From the NCBI GenBank assembly GCA_019671135.1, contig JAHRHY010000007.1, positions 1,674,001 to 1,738,000 on the forward strand: DNA of 64,000 bases, read 5' to 3'. This document shows positions 1 to 8,230 of this stretch, in pieces (position 1 is the stretch's first letter; each line of letters begins with the position of its first letter). The position numbers were made by a program, and so were the translations under genes. This DNA comes from Linnemannia hyalina. Its lineage: Eukaryota; Mortierellomycota; Mortierellomycetes; Mortierellales; Mortierellaceae. The notes beneath the pieces were generated by a model that had not been told where the DNA came from, did no database searches, and worked only from the letters and a program-made list of their open reading frames with translations.

Positions 1-16
1 GCCAACCATTGCTACC

Positions 17-640
17 ATGGGTATGTCTATTCAAACAACGCCTCCCACACCCAACAAAATCTTGTTTTCCTCTTTCACCCAAGAATGGATGCTAGCCTAT
101 CCCACGACCGAACTTGACAATCATAAAAAAAATGCAGACGTTATTTCGGACATACTAGGAGTCATTGGCGACATCCTCGGTGCCATCTGGTCTTTCCTCG
201 TCGGCATTTGGGACCTAATCGTCAACGTTTGGAACCTACCGGGCGTCGTCTGGGACCAGCTGTGTATTTTCTGGGCGAACGCGGTCGTCTTCTGGGATCA
301 AATGCCGTGGGATCAAATCGACTGCGTGTCCAAGTACAGTCTTATTGGTGCCTGTTTTGGGGCAATCGGTATTCCTCTCGCTACTGGCGCCATCCTGCTT
401 GTCCTTGGATTCAGCGTGGTGGGTATTAGGGCTCTATCGCTTGGAGCGACGATGATGTCGCGTCACGGCGGATACACGCCTGTTGGTGGGACTGTGGCGA
501 CAATGCAGTCGATGGGCACAAAGGGGTTTTCTGTTGGCTTCCGACCCAATGTCATGATCGCTGGTAGTATCTTGGGGCTGGTTGGGGGTGGATATGTAGC
601 ACATTTTTATGAGGGATACTGCGATGTGCCGCTTTACTGA
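17..640 (+). CDS. IFI6/ISG12-like membrane protein with Trp-heptad stretch, copy 1
   Basis: The C-terminal ~90 residues match the Ifi-6-16 (ISG12/IFI27/IFI6) family: a hydrophobic segment, then GF-x2-GI, a MMS motif, a Gly-rich GYTPVGG turn, VATMQSMG, and a second hydrophobic segment with GSILG. Upstream, tryptophans fall at exact 21-bp spacing (TGG at 188, 209, 230, 251, 272, 293). The open frame from ATG 17 gives 207 residues. Its three paralogues instead need a split start (ATGG, then an intron beginning GTATGT). The same splice here (21-137 removed, 117 nt, CAG acceptor) gives an in-frame 168-residue protein starting M-D-V-I-S-D. That intron is stop-free and a multiple of three, and the CTAAC branch point of copies 2 and 3 is replaced, so both forms are possible. 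Animal family members sit in mitochondrial or ER membranes; the fungal role is unknown to me. Confidence 0.75.
   Translation: MGMSIQTTPPTPNKILFSSFTQEWMLAYPTTELDNHKKNADVISDILGVIGDILGAIWSFLVGIWDLIVNVWNLPGVVWDQLCIFWANAVVFWDQMPWDQIDCVSKYSLIGACFGAIGIPLATGAILLVLGFSVVGIRALSLGATMMSRHGGYTPVGGTVATMQSMGTKGFSVGFRPNVMIAGSILGLVGGGYVAHFYEGYCDVPLY
188..313 (+). repeat. Trp-heptad coding stretch, copy 1
   Basis: Six TGG codons lie exactly 21 bp apart between 188 and 295, so Trp occupies one heptad position in six successive heptads, followed by a WDQMPWDQ segment. The other heptad positions are mostly aliphatic with scattered Asp and Asn. This is one to two units of the 28-residue repeat that is amplified in copy 3. 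Confidence 0.85.
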
Positions 641-1362
641 ATAACATACCCTGCACTGCTTTCTTTTGACTTGCAGCTCAATGTGCATTCTTTTTTCTTT
701 TGTCGTTTTTACCCTTGTCCCAGTCTACGTACGATATGTATTGAACCTGTTGACTAATATACTCCTCGTACCATCACACATCAAGAGCAAGCACAATGGT
801 GTGAGAAAAGGCGAGTGAGTACACAGCGCCTGTTGCACAAAAAGGCAAACTAACACTGCATAGAAAATGGAGCATGCGATGACGCGGAGGGTGAGAAGGT
901 ACAACACATGAAGCGACGGGAGAAGATAAGGTTTGCAAGACCCATAATGCGGAAAAAAATGGTATGCCAATCTGCCAAAGCAATTTTTGAGCGCTGTCGC
1001 TTTCTCGCCTTTGATTTCCTTCACAGCGTATCTCAATCAGTCACGGTGTCGCCTTCGCCATTTGAATTGGCCTCAGGTAGCGGGTCTGATTTTAATGGTC
1101 TTGGAAAAACATAGGGTTGGGCTTGAAGAAGTGGCTTTGCATGCTGCTTAAAACAAAGGCGCGCTCATTCCTTTGCTCATTCCTTTGCTCATTCTCTGGT
1201 TGCCAACTCCATTCCACATCCTCATTGTCCGTCAAGTCCATCACTCGACTTCAGTCGTGAGAAGCACACCTCCATACCTTTTATTTCTTCTCTGTCACCT
1301 TTCCGACCTTGGGGTGACCACACTACAGTTTATTTCTTTTACACCGACCGACCACTGCTGCT
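641..1362. other. Intergenic stretch between copies 1 and 2 of the array
   Basis: No gene is supported. The stretch holds a conserved 3' downstream element (about 708-863) and the promoter region of copy 2 (about 1100-1362). Both are nearly identical to the copy 2/copy 3 intergenic stretch. A CTTAAAAC AT-rich motif lies near 1146, about 215 nt before the copy 2 start, and a short CTTTGCTCATTC direct repeat lies near 1165-1195. Confidence 0.7.
708..863 (+). repeat. Conserved downstream element, copy A
   Basis: Starts about 70 nt after the copy 1 stop. A core of roughly CCCTTGTCCCAGTCTA...TGTATTGAACCTGTTGAC is found after all four array genes. It is followed by a longer block ending in a GGCAAACTAACACTGCA motif that is almost identical to the block after copy 2. 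It may be a 3' UTR or cleavage element; its function is not shown by sequence. Confidence 0.7.
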
Positions 1363-2275
1363 ATGGGTATGTCTATCCAATTGACTCCTTTACCGCCCAA
1401 TAACATTTTGTTTCCACACAAGAATACATGCTAGAATGTCAGCTCATTCCACAACCCAACTTGACTAACATAAAGAGAATTTATTTGCGACCTCGGACGT
1501 ACTACGCGCCATTGGCGACCTCCTCGGTACCACCTGGACCTTCATCGGCATCATTTGGACTTTTCTCATCGGCATTTGGGACTTATTCGTTAATGATTGG
1601 AACCTACCAGCTGATATCGAGGACCAACTACGTGATGTGTGGGCCAAAGTGGCCGTCTTTCCGAACCTAATCAGTAACGGCTGGAACCTACCAGCTGTCG
1701 TCGAGGACCAACTACGTGCTGTGTCGGCCAAAATGGTCGACTTTCCGAACCTACCAGCTGTCGTCGAGGACCAACTACGTGCTGTGTCGGCCAAAATGGT
1801 CGACTTTCCGAACCTACCAGCTGTTGTCGAGGACCAACTACGTGCCGTGTCGGCCAAAATGGTCGCCTTTCCGAACCTAATCGGTAACGACTGGAAAATA
1901 CCGGGGGTCATCGAGGACCAACTACCTTTTGTGTGGGCCAAAGTGGACTTCTTCTGGGGCCAAATACCGTGGGATCGAATCGACTGCGTATCCAAGTACA
2001 GTCTTATTGGTGCCTGTTTTGGGGCAATCGGTATTCCTCTCGCTACTGGCGCCATCCTGCTTGTCCTTGGATTCAGCGTGGTGGGTATTAGGGCTCTATC
2101 GCTTGGAACGATGTTGATGTCGCGTCACGGCGGATACACGCCTGCTGGTGGGCTTGTGGCGACAATGCAGTCGTTGGGCACAAAGGGGTTTTCTGTTGGC
2201 TTCCGACCCAATGTCATGATCGCTGGTAGTGTCTTGGGGCTGTTTGGGGGTGGATATGTAGCACTTTATTATTAA
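1363..2275 (+). CDS. IFI6/ISG12-like membrane protein with heptad repeats, copy 2
   Basis: Spliced model 1363-1366 + 1476-2275, 267 residues. The start ATG reads into TAG at 1432, and the repeat-coding frame has a TAA at 1466, so an intron is required. The donor is GTATGT directly after ATGG. A GACTAAC branch point and AAAG acceptor at 1475 restore frame as M-E-N-L. The middle carries EDQLRAV-type repeats spaced 84, 63, 63 and 84 bp (starts 1619, 1703, 1766, 1829, 1913). The C-terminal ISG12-like domain is nearly identical to copy 1, but the protein ends ALYY instead of the YCDVPLY-type tail of copies 1 and 3. Its sequence and flanks make it part of a recent tandem duplication with copy 3. 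Function unknown; membrane location inferred. Confidence 0.75.
1619..1996 (+). repeat. 63/84-bp coding repeats in copy 2
   Basis: GAGGACCAACTACGTG-type unit starts occur at 1619, 1703, 1766, 1829 and 1913. The two central 63-bp units are almost perfect duplicates of three heptads each (SAKMVDF, PNLPAVV, EDQLRAV). The flanking units are 84 bp, or four heptads. The 21-bp difference removes exactly one heptad. Confidence 0.85.
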
Positions 2276-2842
2276 AATGATTTTGCGCTGTTTTCTTTTG
2301 ACTCGCAGCTCAATGTGCGCTCTTTTTTCTTTCCTCCTTCTTTATTTTGGACACAGTACCCTTGCCCCAGTCTATGTACGATATGTATTGAACCTGTTGA
2401 CTAATATACTCCTCGTACCATCACACATCAAGAGCAAGCACAATGGTGTGAGAAAAGGCGAGTGAGTACACAGCGCCTGTTGCACAAAAAGGCAAACTAA
2501 CACTGCATGAGAAAATGGAGCATGCGATGACGCGGATGGCAAAGCCAGGGTGAGAAGGCATAACGCATGAAGCGAGAACTGGTAGTGGGTCTGATTTTAG
2601 GACAGGGCTTGAAGAGAATGAAGTGGCTTTGCATGCCGCTTAAAACAAAGGCGCGCTCATTCCTTTGCTCATTCTCTGGTTGCCAACTCCATTCCACATC
2701 CTCATTGTCCCTCAAGTCCATCACTCGACTTCAGTCGTGAGAAGCACACCTCCATACCTTTTATTTCTTCTCTGTCACCTTTCCGACCTTGGGGTGACCA
2801 CACTACAGTTTATTTCTTTTACACCGACCGACCACTGCTGCT
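2276..2842. other. Intergenic stretch between copies 2 and 3, duplicated from 641-1362
   Basis: Contains the conserved downstream element at about 2360-2508 and the copy 3 promoter block from about 2650. Both are near-identical to the copy 1/copy 2 intergenic DNA except for small indels. No gene is supported. Confidence 0.7.
2360..2508 (+). repeat. Conserved downstream element, copy B
   Basis: Begins about 85 nt after the copy 2 stop and matches 708-863 closely across about 140 bp, including TGTATTGAACCTGTTGAC and GGCAAACTAACACTGCA. Confidence 0.75.
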
Positions 2843-3992
2843 ATGGGTATGTCTGTCCAATTGACTCCTTTACCGCTCAATAACATTTTGTTTTCACACA
2901 AGAATACATGCTAGAATGTCAGCTCATTCCACAACCCAACTTGACTAACATAAAGAGAATTTATTTGCGACCTCGGACGTACTACGCGCCATTGGCGACC
3001 TCCTCGGCACCACCTGGACCTTCCTCGGCACCATTTGGACTTTTCTCGCTGGCACTTGGGACTTATTCGTTAATGAACGGAACCTACCAGCTGATATCGA
3101 GGACCAACTACGTGTCTTGTGGGCCAACGTGGTCGTCTTTTGGGACTTAATCGTCAACGATTGGAACCAACCAGGCGTCATCAAGGACCAACTACGTATT
3201 GTGTGGGCTAAAGTGGTCGTCTTTTGGGACTTAGTCGTCAACGATTGGAACCTACCGGGGGTCATCAAGGACCATCTACGTGTTGTGTGGGCTAAAGTGG
3301 TCGTCTTTCCGTACCTGATTGGTAACGGCTGGAACCAACTAGGCGACGTCAAGGTCCAGCTACACGTTTTCTGGGCCGAAGTGGTCGTCTTTTGGGACTT
3401 ACTCGTCAACGATTGGAACCAACCAGGTGACATCAAGGACCAACTACATGTTGTGTGGGCTGAAGTGGTCGCCTTTTGTGACTTACTCGTTAACGATTGG
3501 AACCTACCGGGCGTCATCAAGGACCGACTACCTTTTGTGTGGGCCAACTTGGTCGTCTTTTGGGACTTACTCGTGAACGTCTGGAACCTACTGGGCGTCA
3601 TCTGGGGCCAGCTGTGTATTTTCTGGGCGAACGTGGTCGTCTTCTGGGACCAAATGCCGCGGGATCAAATCGGCTGCGTGTCCAAGTACGGTCTCATTGG
3701 TGCCTGTTTTGGGGCAGTCGGTATTCCTCTCGCTATTGGCATCATCCTGCTTGTCCTTGGATTCGGCGAGGTGGGTATTGGGGCTCTATCGCTTGGAGCG
3801 ACGATGATGTCGCGTCACGGCGGATACACGCCTGTTGGTGGGACTGTGGCGACAATGCAGTCGATGGGCACAAAGGGGTTTTCTGTTGGCTTCCGACCCA
3901 ATGTCATGATCGCTGGTAGTGTCTTGGGGCTGGTTGGGGGTGGATATGTAGCACTTTTTTATGAAGGATTCTGCGATGTGCCGCTTTATTGA
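2843..3992 (+). CDS. IFI6/ISG12-like membrane protein with seven 28-residue repeats, copy 3
   Basis: Spliced model 2843-2846 + 2956-3992, 346 residues. Start exon, branch point and acceptor are the same as in copy 2. It is the largest member: from 3102 there are seven exact 84-bp units (3102, 3186, 3270, 3354, 3438, 3522, 3606). Each unit reads as four heptads beginning K/E-D-Q-L, W-A-K-V-V-V-F, W-D-L-x-V-N-D and W-N-x-P-G-V-I. The C-terminal domain has the ISG12-type MMS, GYTPVGG, VATMQSMG and GSVLG motifs and ends YCDVPLY-like, as in copy 1. The repeat part could form a long amphipathic or membrane-associated helical rod; that is inference. Confidence 0.8.
3102..3689 (+). repeat. Seven-unit 84-bp tandem coding repeat
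   Basis: Units start exactly every 84 bp from 3102 to 3606. Each encodes 28 residues, or four heptads; three of the four heptads start with Trp and the fourth with Lys or Glu. Units differ mainly in the residues after DQL and in Q/L before PG. The last unit blends into the C-terminal domain. Confidence 0.9.
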
Positions 3993-4084
3993 GTAATATA
4001 CCCTGCCTTCTTTTTCGGCTTGTTCCCTTTGAGCATTATTTTATTTCTTATTCGTTTTTTTTTCCCCACACATCACCTCGTCTG

Positions 4085-4325
4085 CTTGACTTGGTCACCA
4101 AGCCCTTGTTCCTGTCTAGATACTAAATAGCTGCATTAAGCTAGTCGACAAATACTCTTGTACTAACACCATTCAAAACACAAAGCATGGATGATTGAAA
4201 GAGGAAGAAATAACAATTGCAATGGTGTGAGCGCAAGCGAGGCCAAAAAAAAAAAAAAAAAAAAAAGATAATGATGGACGAGGGAGCAATAACACAGGTT
4301 GTACAAAAAGGCAAACTCACACACA
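4085..4325 (+). repeat. Conserved downstream element, copy C (diverged)
   Basis: Begins about 95 nt after the copy 3 stop. It shares TTGGTCACCAAGCCCTTGTTCC and a GCATTAAGCTAGTCGACAAA segment with copy D, and an AATGGTGTGAG plus ACAAAAAGGCAAACT segment with copies A and B. Confidence 0.55.
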
Positions 4326-4637
4326 GGGGTATAGGAATATGCACGAGAGAACAGAGATGTACGGGAAGATGCCATCTCGTGGACAAAGGAAAAAAAACGA
4401 GGAAGCGAACTTGTGAGAGCTAATTACACAGACGTTGATGTCTCTGTTTCCTTGCCTTCCTCCAAAAAGTGTTTTGGTCAGACGGAAGGAGCCGCCCTCA
4501 CCCTTTGAATTGTGGGTTTGATTTTCATTTACAGGAAGCGCAAACGACAGAGACACTGCCTCAACAAGCCACGCGAAGAATGGCGAGGGCTGTCAAATAA
4601 GTGAGACTCCTTGCACGCTACATGCCAACGCGAAGGG

Positions 4638-4645
4638 TATAAAAA
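4638..4645 (+). promoter_or_regulatory. TATA box of array copy 4
   Basis: TATAAAAA followed by GG, 177 nt upstream of the copy 4 ATG, then a pyrimidine-rich leader. Good match to a core-promoter TATA box. Confidence 0.65.
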
Positions 4646-4821
4646 GGACAAGCTTCTCATTCTTTTCTCCTTACTCACACCCACTCCCCCATCTTCACTA
4701 TCTTCCTTTCCATCACCCACCTTCAGCCTCGACATATCAGCCCCCGTACTTATTCCTCCTCTCCATATCCTATTCTGCCTCGGCTTCATCCTTCTTTCTA
4801 TACCAGCCCACAATTGCTACC

Positions 4822-5438
4822 ATGGGTATGTCTACCCTATTAACATTTCTGCACCCGACAGACGTCAGTTTTTCATACTTCGTCATCGCATGAAAGCATA
4901 CATAACCTCTCACAACCCAACTCAACTAACACTAAATGTTCTCAATATTATTTGGGACGAACTAGGTGACACTTGGGAATTCCTCCTAGACGTTTGGGAC
5001 ATTCTCGTTTTCCCAGGCTACAGCTGGAACCTACTACGCATCGTTGGAACCAGCGTAGTCGCCTTCTTAGGCCAGTTCATCCCCTTGGACCAAATCCCCT
5101 GGGACCAAATTCCCTGGGACCAAGTCGGTTGTGTGTCCAAGTACATCTTTGTGGGAGTCTGTCTAGGAGCACTCCTAGTTCTCATCATCACCGTCGTTCC
5201 ATATGCACTCGGGTTCAAAGAGAGAGGCATTGAGTCCAGGTCGATTGGCACACATATAATGGCGTATCATAACGGATACACGCCTTCTGGCGGATTTGTG
5301 GCCAATATGCAATCCTTTGGTACTAGGGGAATCTTTGCCGGGATGAGTGCTTCCACGGTGGCTGTTGGGTGCCTCTTGGGAGCGGGGTGTGGTGTTTATT
5401 TGGTGTTTTTTTGCGAAGGTTACTGTGATGCGCCATAG
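4822..5438 (+). CDS. IFI6/ISG12-like membrane protein, copy 4 (most diverged)
   Basis: ATGG at 4822-4825 is again followed by GTATGT. Unspliced, this start soon hits TGA, so an intron is required. Acceptor 4896 (GAAAG) gives an in-frame 181-residue protein starting M-A-Y-I-T-S, and a TATTAAC branch candidate lies near 4840. A second in-phase acceptor exists at 4965. Trp still falls at 7-residue spacing (W-DELGDT-W-EFLLDV-W). It is followed by a short five-residue DQIPW repeat, then the shared CVSKY junction and the ISG12-like domain (GYTPSGGFVANMQSFGTRG). It is clearly a paralogue of copies 1-3 but lies outside the recent duplication. The exact acceptor is the uncertain part. Confidence 0.7.
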
Positions 5439-5924
5439 ACATGTGAAAGTCATACCCTTGCACATTTGGTTTGTAGCCTAGTTTATCTCCACACTTACTC
5501 ACTCTCCCTCTCTCTCTCTCGTCGTTTTGTTGACCACACACTGCTTTTTCTCCTTGCCTTGGTCACCACCAAGCCCTTATTCCAGTTTAGATACTAGATG
5601 CATTGAACCAGTTGACAAAAATCCTAATTGTACCGCAATGCATGATTGAAAGGGAAAAAAGCAAATAGGTATGGAAAAGGGCGAGAGCACAAGTTGCAGA
5701 AAAGAAAGGCAAACACTGCAAAATAGAGGGCGTGGGAAAACCCGGTGACGGGGAAGCACAGCGCAATAAGTCGGGGGAAAATAACACGCAACAGCCTCTT
5801 AACGCAAAAAAAAAGGGGGGGGTCTACAGCAACGACAAGTTTTCGACCAAGCCTTCCAAAAACCAACACCAGCACTTATCCCCAGATAGCCGTATTGCCA
5901 TAGACCAGCACGACAGGGCGGAAA
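5439..5924. other. Downstream region of copy 4
   Basis: Contains the fourth copy of the conserved downstream element (about 5555-5725: TTGGTCACCACCAAGCCCTTATTCC, then GATGCATTGAACCAGTTGAC) and short CT and A runs. No gene is supported; an open frame from 5732 leads into the Myb pseudogene. Confidence 0.55.
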
Positions 5925-6700
5925 ACCATCAGGTCACAGATGAAGAGGACGCGGAATTGCTTCGAACTGGCCAAGGAAGGCAAGAGTGTCTAGGAAATCT
6001 ACGACAGCCACTTCCCAAGTCACACCCTTCGGTCGGTTAGGGATCGCGTGGCTAGCGCGGTCAATGTCGAGACTATACACGCAACGGTCACGAAGGAGAA
6101 GGCAGAGTTGAAGTGGGGTGCTCCATTGCGACGACTGTGTTCGGATGCGACGATGGGCGAGAGGCGGAAAGCTGTCCAGAGCGACGATACGATGTAACGA
6201 CAAAGGATTATTCAGCCTGTCAAAGAGCGCAACCGGCATTGGAATCCTGAAGAAGATGTCTTGCTCGAGCAATTGGTACGGACACACATGGGCATCCCTC
6301 AGCCAGTTATCTGGAGCAGGGTTTCGGGCGGGAGTGTCGACGGCTCACAACTCCTTCGGGACCCAAAGGCGTGCGCTTGTCGGTGGAGTAACTTGTATCC
6401 TTCATCTTCACGTCGGACTGGAGCCTGGTCAAAAGAGGAAGAGCTACGCCTGCAGAAAAGCGATTTCGGAGCAATTGAGTTGCGGTTTCGGAGAAGGTCG
6501 GTTCACAGACCGAACACAATTGTCGGTTGCACTTTTATTCCGTGTACCACAACGGCGCGAGAGGTATCTGGACAAAGGAGGAGCTGGAGCGAGCGAAGAT
6601 AGCTGAACACGTTGGAAGTCGGTCTCCTCTGCAAGTGAACTTGATGATTAATCAAAGAAAGTGGGCAAAGAAAGACAAAGCGGACGAAATAATAAAGGTG
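5925..6700 (+). pseudogene. Decayed Myb/SANT-repeat gene, upstream relative of the two intact copies
   Basis: Fragments of all the Myb repeats of the downstream genes can be read, but in different frames. A first-repeat remnant (VTDEEDAELL, then after a shift LAKEGKSV, a TAG stop, EIYDSHFPSHTLRSVRDR) lies at about 5935-6065. A second repeat (WNPEEDVLLEQLVRTHMGIP, then PVIWSRVSGG and CRWSNLYP) lies at about 6236-6430. A third starts with TGAWSKEEELRLQ and then shifts. The fourth (FYSVYHNGARGIWTKEELER...IAEHVGSRS) is at about 6528-6640 in another frame and has lost a block present in the intact genes. No continuous product is possible. Confidence 0.8.
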
Positions 6701-6814
6701 GTGGAAGAGACAGTCACCATTTTTTTTTTTTTTTCGTTCTTCCCAACAAGGAAAAATAATAATGACATATGAACCCGTACAACATCATCTCTCTCGGGAT
6801 GCAGGAGCGGCAGA

Positions 6815-8230
6815 ATGATGGCAACTTTATGTAGGGACACCAACACCCGTCTGTCACTCGTCACAGACACGCTCAGTCGACTTCGGTTACAATGCTCGGA
6901 GCTATTATATATCCATCGCCATCCGGCTCGGCAGCAGTCTCGTACCCTCACAGAAACGCGCCTCGCATATCGGGAGAGCCTGACATGCACCACCAGTCCC
7001 TATACAATACAACCGTTCGACCATACTCATGACGAGCCTCTGCTCAAACCTGTCAATGGCAACAACAATAACGCCCATCCACACATCACCCAGTTGCCAT
7101 CACCACCACCACCACCAGAGAAGAGCACGACAGGGAAAAAGGCGAAGGCACAACTGGGTCTTGGTCTGCGCCGTATCCGTTGGACGGAAGAGGAAGACAG
7201 AGTTTTTTTTCAATTGGTTAAGGAGGGTAGGAATCCTTCCTTCATTTACGCCAACCATTTCCGGCATCGATCGCCCAAAGCGGTGGCCTATCGAGCAAAC
7301 CTTGCATCCAGGGCGGCAAGTCTTCAAGAACGGCAGGCAAGGGATGGGGTTCGAGACGGAGAGCCTGATGTCGCCTGGTCGGTGGCAGGAGGCGAGGGAG
7401 CGGAACCTTTGCGTGTGGTATACGGGAAAATAGCCAGTATGCTGCGGGAGGACTCAAAGAAGCTGGAAGGAAGGACTCAGGAGCCAGTGGCGTACAACGG
7501 GAAGTACCTATCGCAGAACAAGATGTGGACTCGAGAGGAGGATGAGCTGTTGAGGCAGCTGGTACAAAAGTACTCCAACATCCCGCGTCCACATCTCTGG
7601 CACGAGGTCTCATGTGGGACCATCGATGGCTCGAAACGTCTTCTTCGGGCTCCCCAACGATGCAACATTCGCTGGGGGGAGTTATACCCTTTCCCATCGA
7701 GTCGAACCGGAAGCTGGTCCAAGCAGGAAGAGTTGCGTTTACAGGAGGCCATCTCGGAGCAGTTGGAGGGCAAGTATCAGGTCGCTATCGACATTCTGGT
7801 GGACCGTTATACGAAGAAGGCAAAGGGGCGTCAACGACAACAACATCTTGGCGAGCAGCGACCGGAACTGCAACAGCTTCCTTCCCAATCCGGCCTACCT
7901 GTGCTCAAAGAAGGGAGTTGGCCGTTAAGGATGCTGAACTGGGTCGCGATCGCAGAGAAGGTCAAGTCTAGGAGAGATCACGATTGCCTGGACCACTTCT
8001 ATTCGGTGTACCATAATGGGAATATAGGACCCTGGTCGGAGGAGGAGCTGAGGCGCGCGAGGGAGGGTGTTGAGTTGTTTGGGAAGGATCACAAGAGAAT
8101 CGCGGATTATGTTGGGACGCGGTCTGTTTTTCAGGTGACCAAGATGGTGCACAGAAAGCGGTTCTCGAGGAAGGGTGATGGTGTGGAGTCAGAGGGGGAC
8201 ACGCGAGAAGAGATTAGAGCCGTACCATAG
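6815..8230 (+). CDS. Four-repeat Myb/SANT-like protein, paralogue 1
   Basis: Intronless, 471 residues. Four Myb/SANT-like helices can be read: RWTEEEDRVFFQLVKEG (about residue 120), MWTREEDELLRQLVQKY...IRWGELYP (about 230-290), GSWSKQEELRLQEAI...WVAIAEKV...DCLDHFYSVYH (about 300-390) and PWSEEELRRAREGVELFG...RIADYVGTRS (about 395-440). Each has the expected Trp and acidic cluster. The first ~60 residues are rich in Arg, Ser and Thr with few acidic residues and align with paralogue 2 (M-A-x-L...LSRLRLQ). This suggests a mitochondrial presequence, though nuclear DNA binding is the default for Myb proteins. The C-terminus is basic. The ATG at 6815 is used; a second ATG follows immediately. A TF or organellar DNA-binding role is inference. 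Confidence 0.8.
   Translation: MMATLCRDTNTRLSLVTDTLSRLRLQCSELLYIHRHPARQQSRTLTETRLAYRESLTCTTSPYTIQPFDHTHDEPLLKPVNGNNNNAHPHITQLPSPPPPPEKSTTGKKAKAQLGLGLRRIRWTEEEDRVFFQLVKEGRNPSFIYANHFRHRSPKAVAYRANLASRAASLQERQARDGVRDGEPDVAWSVAGGEGAEPLRVVYGKIASMLREDSKKLEGRTQEPVAYNGKYLSQNKMWTREEDELLRQLVQKYSNIPRPHLWHEVSCGTIDGSKRLLRAPQRCNIRWGELYPFPSSRTGSWSKQEELRLQEAISEQLEGKYQVAIDILVDRYTKKAKGRQRQQHLGEQRPELQQLPSQSGLPVLKEGSWPLRMLNWVAIAEKVKSRRDHDCLDHFYSVYHNGNIGPWSEEELRRAREGVELFGKDHKRIADYVGTRSVFQVTKMVHRKRFSRKGDGVESEGDTREEIRAVP

Larger units (their letters stand above)
3993..4821. other. Intergenic stretch between copies 3 and 4
   Basis: No gene is supported. It holds a diverged copy of the downstream element (about 4085-4325), a 22-nt A run near 4244, and the promoter of copy 4 with a clear TATA box. 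Confidence 0.65.

Noticed and set aside
725..1036. Minus-strand frames downstream of copy 1 with partial counterparts after copies 2-4
   Set aside because: Similarity follows from the shared DNA element. Frames are broken by indels between copies and no family-like protein results.
1465..2055. 196-residue minus-strand frame with its own repeats
   Set aside because: Antisense reading of the copy 2 heptad repeats; the repeat periodicity and conserved C-terminal domain belong to the plus strand.
2945..3601. 218-residue minus-strand repeat protein
   Set aside because: Antisense of the copy 3 repeats; low-complexity, no domain.
3102..3689. Possible CRISPR-like array
   Set aside because: Repeats are contiguous 84-bp coding units with no spacers, in a eukaryotic gene.
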